A stretch of 64,000 nucleotides of DNA. Origin: Advenella mandrilli (GTDB taxonomy: Bacteria; Pseudomonadota; Gammaproteobacteria; Burkholderiales; Burkholderiaceae_B). The DNA lies in the NCBI RefSeq assembly GCF_016595155.1, contig NZ_JAENGP010000011.1:83017-147016 (forward strand). The letters run 5' to 3'. The notes under the pieces were generated by a model. The model ran no database searches. It was not told where the DNA came from and saw only the letters and a program-made list of their open reading frames with translations. A program made the position numbers and the translations under genes. Positions within the stretch are counted from its first letter, which is position 1. Every line of letters starts with the position of its first letter. Below, one piece after another: positions 57,916 through 64,000 of the stretch.

Positions 57916-58266
57916 TTATTCATCCTGGTCATCATCCAGATGAAACTTGTGAATAAGACGGTGGGCCAAAGGGGCCAGAATAATGCCCAGGGTTCCTATA
58001 AATACCAGGCCCACAAACATGCTATAAAAGGCAAAGAACACTTTTCCGCCAATGCTTTCGGGAACGATGTATGGGCCTATGCCACCCACAATAAGCGCAG
58101 AATTAAGTAAGGCTTCGTGCCAGGTTACCGGTTCTAGCAACAGATGTGCAAACACACCAATTGCCAGGGTCACAATCATGACAAGCAGTGCATAAAAGAC
58201 ATGAGTAAACAAGCGGTGCCTGAAATTTTGGGCGGGTAATAAAGGTTCGTTTTTTGATTCGTACAT
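57916..58266 (-). CDS. Small two-helix channel-like membrane protein
   Basis: Protein of 116 residues with two or three hydrophobic helices (about residues 22-45 and 78-100). Between them ALLNSALIVGGIGPYIVPES sits where a two-helix potassium channel has its pore helix and selectivity filter, and GGKVFFAFYSMFVGLVFIGT matches the second helix. The filter would be GGIGP rather than TVGYG, so potassium selectivity is not expected. Similar GGMGP-type small proteins are known in Burkholderiales, with no proven function as far as I know. Acidic C-terminus (DDDQDE). Confidence 0.6.
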   Translation of the reverse strand: MYESKNEPLLPAQNFRHRLFTHVFYALLVMIVTLAIGVFAHLLLEPVTWHEALLNSALIVGGIGPYIVPESIGGKVFFAFYSMFVGLVFIGTLGIILAPLAHRLIHKFHLDDDQDE

Positions 58267-58629
58267 TATTATGAAGCCGTGGGATATATGCGGGTAAGCA
58301 TTGTTTTTTGCCGATTGTTTCCCTGGGAGCTGCCTTGTTCAGGGTTTGTGATGGCTCTGATCTTACTAACCGGGTTTGAATCTGTCAATATATTCTGTGT
58401 GGACGAAGAGCGGCCGATTGGGTGGCAAGTCGTAGAGAGTTGGACTTTGTTGTGCCGTTTCTGAAAAAATAAATGGAAGGGGTGAGCTTCCTGGGCTCGG
58501 TGTTTGAATAATCTGCCTCATTGGCGATAAAAATGGTAGTCTAATTGTATTGGTGAAATGGTTTGGATGCCTTTGGAGTATCCAATATTTTTGCCTGTTC
58601 TACCTTAATCTTTCAATGGAATTTTATCA
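58267..58629. other. Intergenic region without convincing gene
   Basis: A 61-codon frame at 58279-58464 has no family features or good ribosome-binding site. The last 100 bp before the ene-reductase are AT-rich and likely carry its promoter. Confidence 0.4.
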
Positions 58630-59748
58630 ATGAGCGATCTTTTTTCGGGTTATGATTTGGCCGGGCTGCATTTGAATAACCGTATTGTGATGGCACCCAT
58701 GACACGTTCCAGGGCGGCCAATACGGTTGCGAACGAACAAACTGCCCTGTATTACCAACAAAGGGCCAGCGCAGGGCTAATTATTTCCGAAGGTTCTCCT
58801 ATTTCCCGTCAGGGCGTGGGATATTTATTTACACCTGGTATACACAGTCCTGAGCAAATTGAAGGTTGGAAAAAAGTGACCCGCGCGGTACATGAGAAAG
58901 AGGGAAAAATTTTCTGTCAGCTTTGGCATGTAGGGCGTGTTTCTCATGTTTCGTTACACGAAAATGGCGCGCTTCCGGTTAGTGCAAGCAATAAAACGGC
59001 CGAAAACACGACCGCGTTTGCCTACGATGAAAATGCCAATCCTGCCAGGATTCAGGCCAGCCAGCCACGAGCCTTGTCTACTGAAGAGGTGGAAAATGTG
59101 GTGCAGGATTTTGCCAATGCGGCTGCTAATGCGCTTGAAGCAGGTTTCGACGGGGTGGAAATTCATGGTGCCAATGGCTATCTGATTGAGCAATTCATTA
59201 ATGCAGGTATTAATACCCGTGATGACCGTTATGGTGGTGGCACTATTGAAAGCCGCTTGGCCTTTGTGCTGGAAGTGGTTGATGCAGTAGTGGCTAAAAT
59301 TGGCAGCCAGCGTGTGGGTATCCGTCTGTCACCGTTTAACCGGGTTTTTGATATGCCCGCGTTTGAAGGCGAAGCGCAAACCTGGCTTGAACTGGCTCGT
59401 CTGCTATCTGGCAAAAATCTGGCATATATTCATATCAGTAACCGTAAGGCCATTATCAAGGACACTAACGGGCAAGAATTCCTTGAAAAATTCAGGAAAG
59501 CTTATACGGGTACCCTGATTTTGGCGGGTGAATACACCAAGGAAGAAGGGCAAAGAGACCTGAAGGAAGGCTTGACCGATTTGGTTGCCTTTGGTCGCCC
59601 GTTTATTTCCAACCCCGACCTGGAAGAACGGCTGAAAAACGATTGGCCATTAACGGCATTTGACCCAGCTGTGTTTTATGGTGGTGGCCAGGAAGGCTAT
59701 ACCGATTACCCAGCTTATGAAGAAGTTGCCGATCAGGCTGTCAATTAA
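58630..59748 (+). CDS. nemA: Old yellow enzyme-family alkene reductase (NemA-like)
   Basis: FMN-dependent ene-reductase of 372 residues that reduces activated C=C bonds (N-ethylmaleimide, enones) and nitro compounds with NAD(P)H. NRIVMAPMTRSRA is the FMN-binding start, QLWHVGRVSH holds active-site residues, DGVEIHGANGYLIEQF is the TIM-barrel signature, and DDRYGGGTIESRLAF follows. Complete. Followed 53 bp later by a periplasmic FKBP gene, probably a separate unit. Confidence 0.93.
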   Translation: MSDLFSGYDLAGLHLNNRIVMAPMTRSRAANTVANEQTALYYQQRASAGLIISEGSPISRQGVGYLFTPGIHSPEQIEGWKKVTRAVHEKEGKIFCQLWHVGRVSHVSLHENGALPVSASNKTAENTTAFAYDENANPARIQASQPRALSTEEVENVVQDFANAAANALEAGFDGVEIHGANGYLIEQFINAGINTRDDRYGGGTIESRLAFVLEVVDAVVAKIGSQRVGIRLSPFNRVFDMPAFEGEAQTWLELARLLSGKNLAYIHISNRKAIIKDTNGQEFLEKFRKAYTGTLILAGEYTKEEGQRDLKEGLTDLVAFGRPFISNPDLEERLKNDWPLTAFDPAVFYGGGQEGYTDYPAYEEVADQAVN

Positions 59749-59801
59749 GGTTTGAAAGTGTAAAGCATATTTTCTTCAATATAAAATTAACAGGTTCTTG
59801 C

Positions 59802-60209
59802 ATGAAAAAATCATTAATACTATTTACCATTAGTACTTTGTTGGGCTCTGGTGCCGCCATGGCGCAAGCGGTTGCGGTTGATACCCTGTCCAATGGTGTC
59901 AGGGTTGAGCATACCAAGTTGGGCGATGGCGCCAGTCCCAAGCCTGCTGATACCGTTAAGGTTCATTACCGGGGCACCCTGCTTGATGGCACTGAATTTG
60001 ATTCTTCTTATAAACGCAACGAAGCCATTTCGTTTCCTTTAAGCCGGGTTATTCCGTGCTGGACTGAAGGGTTGCAAAAAATGAAAGAAGGGGGTTCTGC
60101 GGTCTTGTTCTGTCCTTCCCGTTCGGCCTATGGCGAGCGTGGTGCTGGCAGTGCCATACCGCCCAATAGCGATTTGAAATTTGAAGTTGAGCTGCTAAAA
60201 GTTAATTAA
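59802..60209 (+). CDS. Periplasmic FKBP-type peptidyl-prolyl isomerase
   Basis: Protein of 135 residues with a Sec signal peptide ending near AAMAQA (residue 22) and one FKBP domain: DTVKVHYRGTLLDGTEFDSS, VIPCWTEGLQKMKEGGSA and SAYGERGAGSAIPPNSDLKF are the family core. The two Cys (PCW and LFCPS) are common in FkpA/Mip-type proteins. Helps fold secreted proteins. It lacks the N-terminal dimerisation domain of FkpA, so it is a minimal single-domain form. Confidence 0.92.
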   Translation: MKKSLILFTISTLLGSGAAMAQAVAVDTLSNGVRVEHTKLGDGASPKPADTVKVHYRGTLLDGTEFDSSYKRNEAISFPLSRVIPCWTEGLQKMKEGGSAVLFCPSRSAYGERGAGSAIPPNSDLKFEVELLKVN

Positions 60210-60329
60210 TTTTGTTATTGGCTAACGGCCCATGCCTGCCCGTTGTTTGTTATGCCGTGAGTATGCTTTTCGTGCATTGTGGTTTTCTCCAGTCATAAAT
60301 AACGGGAGACATAACAGGAAACCGGACAG

Positions 60330-60872
60330 TTATTTAATAAAATGCTTCAGCACGTCCCGGAACAGGGGCGTATTGGCTTCTTCCAGCCATTCAAAAGCAA
60401 CCATTTCTCGCGACACCACTTCAGCCCCGTTTTGCCGCAAGCGTTGCAGGGCCAGTTCTTTATCCCGTGGCTTACGTGAGCCAACCGCCTCATCCACAAT
60501 AAAAACTTCGCGGCCGGCAGCCAGCAGGTCCAGCGCGGTTTGCTGGACGCATACATGTGCTTCGGTACCAACAATAACCCATTGCCTGCGGGCCGAAAAA
60601 GGGGTTTTTAACAGTTCTTGGCCCATCACGGCCGAAAAATGTATTTTTTCCAGTACCTGTTGTTCAGGCAGGCGCGACAGCAGGTTTGATTCGGTATGAC
60701 CCAGGCCTTTAGGGTATTGTTCTGTCGCCAGAACGGGTATGCCAATGGCTTGGGCCACATCTACCATCCAGGTGGCCTGGGCAAGTACTTCCTGCCCGTT
60801 ATCAATGGCCGGCAACATACGGCTTTGAAGGTCAATAACCAGTAATAATGATTCTGATGCCTTGATCCGCAT
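60330..60872 (-). CDS. Isochorismatase-family cysteine hydrolase (YcaC-like)
   Basis: Protein of 180 residues with the catalytic triad of the family: Asp in LLVIDLQSRM, Lys in LEKIHFSA, and Cys in GTEAHVCVQQTALDLL. The cis-peptide region lies just before the Cys. Length and motif order match YcaC/RutB-like amidases or isochorismatases without carrier domain. Substrate is not assignable; neighbours are ilvE (same strand, 60 bp upstream) and a convergent FKBP gene. Confidence 0.85.
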   Translation of the reverse strand: MRIKASESLLLVIDLQSRMLPAIDNGQEVLAQATWMVDVAQAIGIPVLATEQYPKGLGHTESNLLSRLPEQQVLEKIHFSAVMGQELLKTPFSARRQWVIVGTEAHVCVQQTALDLLAAGREVFIVDEAVGSRKPRDKELALQRLRQNGAEVVSREMVAFEWLEEANTPLFRDVLKHFIK

Positions 60873-60932
60873 GAGGCCTCCTTGAAGAAAAAGATACGCT
60901 TATCTTATCTGGATGGGTATTGCTGTATGAAA

Positions 60933-62036
60933 TTATGCCAGGCGGGTTAACCAGCCATGGGTATCTTCTTCAAGCCCATACTGGATGCCGGTTAATTTAT
61001 TGCGCAAGGCAACCGTCACTTCACCAGCCGGTGCGTTCTCATCGCCAACAATGAAGTCTTTGTGTTTTAGTGCGCTGATGGGGGCGATAACAGCGGCGGT
61101 ACCGCAAGCGAAAACTTCGGTAATTTCACCCGAATTGATACCATCCCGCCATTCTTGCAATGCAACCCTGCGTTCTTCCACTTTCAGGCCCATGTCTTTG
61201 GCCAGTTGAATAAGGCTGGCGCGAGTAATGCCTTTAAGAATACTGCCAGAGGGTTTGGGAGTGATAAGCGTGCCATCTTTGCGAACCAGGAAGATATTCA
61301 TGCCACCCAGTTCTTCAAGGTAAGTGTGTTCTTCGGCGTCCAGGAAAAGTACTTGTGAACAGCCATTGGCATAGGCTTCCTGTTGGGGCAGTAAAGAAGC
61401 CGCGTAGTTGCCGCCACATTTTGCCTCTCCGGTGCCCCCTTTGCCGGCACGGGAAAAATCGGATGACAGCCAGATGGAAATGGGTTGCATGCCCTTGGCA
61501 AAATACGAGCCTGCTGGGCTGACAATAACATGATAAGCAGCGCGTTCTGCGGCACGAACACCCAGGAAACTTTCATTGGCAATCATGAACGGGCGGATAT
61601 AGGCGCTGGTTTCAGGAGCGCTGGGCACCCAGGCCTTATCAATGCTAATCAGTTGTTTCAGGGACTCGATGAACAGGTCTACCGGCAGTTCAGGCAGAGC
61701 CAGGCGACGGGCAGACAATTGAAAACGTTGGGCATTCGCTTCGGGGCGGAAAGTCCAGACAGAGCCGTCAGCATGTCGATAGGCTTTCAGGCCTTCAAAG
61801 ATTTCTTGTGCATAATGTAACACTGAAGCGGCCGGGTCCAGTTGCAAAGGACCATAAGGCACAATACGGGCATCGTGCCAGCCTTGTTCACGGGTCCAGT
61901 CAATGCTTGCCATATGGTCGGTAAAATATTTGCCAAAACCCGGGTTTTGCAAAATGACATCACGCTTTGCCTCGGGTAATGGATTGGCATTGCGGTTAAT
62001 TGTAAATTCAACTTGATTTGCAGAAGTAGTGTTCAT
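60933..62036 (-). CDS. ilvE: Branched-chain amino acid aminotransferase
   Basis: Fold-type IV PLP enzyme of 367 residues, the longer BCAT form. EAKCGGNYAASLLPQQEAY holds the PLP-binding Lys, YLEELGGMNIFLV and the GSILKGITRASLIQLAKDMG phosphate-binding loop follow, and the final EVFACGTAAVIAPI is typical. Transfers amino groups to or from Leu, Ile and Val. Ends 60 bp before the isochorismatase-like gene. Confidence 0.95.
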   Translation of the reverse strand: MNTTSANQVEFTINRNANPLPEAKRDVILQNPGFGKYFTDHMASIDWTREQGWHDARIVPYGPLQLDPAASVLHYAQEIFEGLKAYRHADGSVWTFRPEANAQRFQLSARRLALPELPVDLFIESLKQLISIDKAWVPSAPETSAYIRPFMIANESFLGVRAAERAAYHVIVSPAGSYFAKGMQPISIWLSSDFSRAGKGGTGEAKCGGNYAASLLPQQEAYANGCSQVLFLDAEEHTYLEELGGMNIFLVRKDGTLITPKPSGSILKGITRASLIQLAKDMGLKVEERRVALQEWRDGINSGEITEVFACGTAAVIAPISALKHKDFIVGDENAPAGEVTVALRNKLTGIQYGLEEDTHGWLTRLA

Positions 62037-62872
62037 GATGAATGAGGTTTTTATATAAATGGGTCAGGCGGCAGAAATTGCTTTTGCCGTGTATGACAAA
62101 ATGATAACAATCTCAATTATAGGGGTTAAATGATTGACGACAAGCAATATATGCGGCAACTGGCAAACTCAAACAGGTGCTTGTGGCGAGGCGGTCAATC
62201 ACCTTCATAAAATCGCGTGGTTTTTGACCTTTCTTTGTTGGCTGGGGGTTGCCCTATTGACAGATTTATTATTTTACAAAAACCTTATATTCATAATGGA
62301 ATGGGCTGTTTTTTCAATGAAAATTAGTGGTTTTTTGATATTAAAATATTTTAATAGGTTGTGGATATTAATTAATTAAATGAAAATTCACGCGTAAAAA
62401 CAACGACATTACAATAATTTACAAATTAGCATGAAAAATAAAAAAGTGTCGCTTCGTTGCTTGTACAAAATCGCGTCTCCTGTTTCAGGACTGTATGAAT
62501 AAATATCTTGTAGATGCAGTCAAGATAAGGGATTGTTATTTTTTTAAAATAAATCAAATTGAAAATAATTGAATTATATTGTTACTTATTTGATTTTTAA
62601 TGTTATTTATTTCAATATATTTGTATATTTAATAAATATATTTATGAGTAAAATAAAAATAAATTAGATGTAAGCAAGCAATGTGAATGTTTCTAAAATA
62701 ATCGTCTAGTGTTATTGTTCTCCCGAAAAGTTACATGTTTTTCTATTTTTAATATTAGCCGCATTACGTTTGTTTTCTATTTTTGCTGTAGCAAGCCATT
62801 AATTTGTCAGGCAATCAAAAGATGATGAGTATAGATGCGGTACTTCTATCTATTGTTTGGAGAGCGCTACAA
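62037..62872. other. Very AT-rich intergenic region upstream of the ESPR surface protein
   Basis: No convincing gene. A hand count of 62581-62640 gives 6 G+C in 60 bases. An 81-codon frame from TTG 62134 has one hydrophobic stretch but no start signal or family feature. The region likely holds the ilvE promoter at its left end and a long regulated leader for the surface-protein gene, whose ribosome-binding site GGAG is at 62859-62862. Confidence 0.5.
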
Positions 62873-64000
62873 ATGAACCATATCTATAAGTCTGTCTGGA
62901 ATGAACATACAGGCGCCTACGTTGCCGTATCTGAAAAAACCAAAACCAAAGGAAAACGCAGCGGCAGTATTCTGTTCAAAACAGTGGCGGCTGGCATTTT
63001 GGGTTTTTGCATCACCAGCGGTGTAGCCAATGCCCAGTCAAATCCAAATATCAATAATGTTGCCAATCTGTCCACGACAGCAGCCTTGTCACCCGTAATG
63101 GGAATTCTTGGTGGATTAACCGGCTCCCAAGGGGCAACAGCAACCAATCTTCTTGGTGGTGTGCTTGATCCTGTGCTGGGTGTCGTTGGTGGCTTAACCG
63201 GTGGTCAGGGATCTGGTGCCGGTTTGGGCGGTCTGCTTGATCCCGTTCTGGGCCTGGTAGGTGGATTGGGTGGTGGAACGGGTGGTGCCGGTACCGGTGT
63301 GATTACCGATGTACAAAGTACTGTTGGTACCTTGGTCAACAATACCGTTCTGTCTCCGGTAGGCAGTCTTGCCAATGGTCTTATTGATCCGCAAACTGGC
63401 GCTTTGGCACCGGTAACCGGTCTGGTTAATGGTTTGACATCTGCCAATGGTCCACTGGCACCCGTAGGTGGTTTGGTAAATGGCCTGGTAGGCGATCAGG
63501 GCGCACTAACCCCTGTTGTAGGTACTGTTAATAATTTATTAAGTGGCCTGACTGGCGGTTTAGCCGGTGGTGCCCAGGGTGGCCCGCTTGATCCTGTTTT
63601 GGGTCTGCTTGGTGGATTAACTGGTGGTCAATCCGGAAATGGGGTCGGTGGTTTGCTTGATCCCGTCCTTGGTCTGGTGGGTGGTTTGACGGGCGGCAAT
63701 GGCGGTTTGCTGGGGGGTGGCAGTGCTGGTGACGGTGTGGTTACCGATGTGCAGGGAACCGTTGGCCGACTGGTGAATAATACCGCCCTGGCACCAGTAG
63801 GTGGCCTGGTAAATGGTCTGGTCGATCCACAAACTGGCGCTTTGGCACCGGTAACCGGTCTGGTTAATGGTTTGACATCTGCCAATGGTCCACTGGCACC
63901 CGTAGGTGGTTTGGTAAATGGCCTGGTAGGCGATCAGGGCGCACTAACCCCTGTTGTAGGTACTGTTAATAATTTATTAAGTGGCCTGACTGGCGGTTTA
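62873..64000 (+). CDS. Large repetitive surface protein with extended signal peptide (ESPR), 3' truncated by window
   Basis: The frame opens at ATG 62873 and stays open to the window end (376 codons), so it has no stop here. Residues 1-30 (MNHIYKSVWNEHTGAYVAVS and basic EKTKTKGKRS) match the ESPR of type V-secreted proteins, followed by a hydrophobic core and cleavage near ANAQ (residue 55). The mature part is Gly/Val/Leu-rich, built from units such as LLDPVLGLVGGLTGG, ITDVQSTVGTLVNN and LAPVGGLVNGLVGDQGALTP. No translocator domain is in view. Likely an autotransporter-type adhesin or biofilm protein; secretion class unproven. Confidence 0.8.
   Translation, partial: MNHIYKSVWNEHTGAYVAVSEKTKTKGKRSGSILFKTVAAGILGFCITSGVANAQSNPNINNVANLSTTAALSPVMGILGGLTGSQGATATNLLGGVLDPVLGVVGGLTGGQGSGAGLGGLLDPVLGLVGGLGGGTGGAGTGVITDVQSTVGTLVNNTVLSPVGSLANGLIDPQTGALAPVTGLVNGLTSANGPLAPVGGLVNGLVGDQGALTPVVGTVNNLLSGLTGGLAGGAQGGPLDPVLGLLGGLTGGQSGNGVGGLLDPVLGLVGGLTGGNGGLLGGGSAGDGVVTDVQGTVGRLVNNTALAPVGGLVNGLVDPQTGALAPVTGLVNGLTSANGPLAPVGGLVNGLVGDQGALTPVVGTVNNLLSGLTGGL
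63392..64000 (+). repeat. Long direct repeat of 438-bp period within the ESPR protein gene
   Basis: Bases 63392-63562 and 63830-64000 are identical by eye over 171 bp and lie exactly 438 bp (146 codons) apart; the second copy is cut by the window end. The sequence between them is a diverged version of the preceding unit, so the gene is a tandem array of about 146-residue modules. Confidence 0.92.

Noticed and set aside
58279..58464. 61-codon frame with a hydrophobic segment
   Set aside because: No family features and no convincing start; likely non-coding spacer.
62134..62379. 81-codon frame from TTG in the AT-rich region
   Set aside because: No ribosome-binding site, non-ATG start, composition explained by the AT-rich DNA; one hydrophobic stretch is not enough.
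63205..63885. Open frames rich in Pro and Thr on the minus strand at the window end
   Set aside because: They mirror the Gly-rich repeats of the ESPR protein, whose plus-strand frame has a clear ESPR and signal peptide.
63392..64000. Mobile-element or CRISPR repeats
   Set aside because: The repeats are in frame, coding and part of one protein.

Overview
The window reads as chromosomal DNA of a betaproteobacterium, most likely Alcaligenaceae (Burkholderiales), at moderate GC. This rests on gene order (TPR protein-lolB-ispE, tRNA-Gln-prs-rplY-pth-ychF, ribB-ribH-nusB-thiL-pgpA-pncC), on an AcnD/PrpF-type methylcitrate locus and on overall protein style. The species cannot be named from sequence alone.

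Layout. Bases 1-8405 are the distal part of a surface-polysaccharide cluster: a UDP-GlcNAc 4-epimerase-like protein (cut by the window edge), a MurJ/Wzx-like flippase, an AsnB-type amidotransferase and four GT4 glycosyltransferases. A convergent phosphomannomutase/phosphoglucomutase closes it. Bases 9987-15694 hold an FAD-linked dehydrogenase, mutM, and the TPR-lolB-ispE envelope/isoprenoid run. Bases 15930-21988 are a catabolic insert: a hydantoinase/allantoinase-like amidohydrolase, an M20 amidohydrolase, an MHS-type permease, and a regulator built from two LysR-type units in tandem. Bases 22180-29969 hold tRNA-Gln, prs, rplY, pth, a CPBP membrane protease, a glycine-zipper lipoprotein, ychF and an AsmA-like protein. 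Bases 30030-37817 hold a lone MOSC_N-like domain, a ferredoxin, coaD, rsmD, ftsY, a CYTH-CHAD protein, glpD and a MarR regulator. Bases 38259-43880 are the riboflavin/thiamine/phospholipid operon with convergent pyrF and dgkA. Bases 43999-46179 are groESL with a perfect CIRCE element and a sigma70-type promoter.

Bases 46251-53882 form a complete propionate (2-methylcitrate) module: a divergent ScfR/PrpR(Mtb)-type regulator and prpC-acnD-prpF-prpB, with candidate operators in the divergent promoter and a strong terminator at the end. Bases 53942-58266 look accessory: an Abi_2/HEPN phage-defence protein, an unknown membrane protein, an Lgt-like/TlpA thioredoxin fusion, a DsrE-like protein, a toxin-antitoxin pair whose ParE toxin has an in-frame amber codon, and a channel-like membrane protein. 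Bases 58630-62036 hold an old-yellow-enzyme reductase, a periplasmic FKBP, an isochorismatase-like hydrolase and ilvE. After about 0.8 kb of very AT-rich DNA, the window ends inside a large repetitive surface protein that starts with an extended signal peptide (ESPR) and contains a 438-bp repeat.

The most unusual observations are four. The DsrE-like gene begins with what looks like an internally deleted copy of the neighbouring antitoxin gene. The regulator of the hydantoin-type locus is a tandem LysR protein. The ESPR surface protein carries near-identical long repeats. The intergenic DNA between the ferredoxin gene and coaD has strong RNA-like secondary structure.
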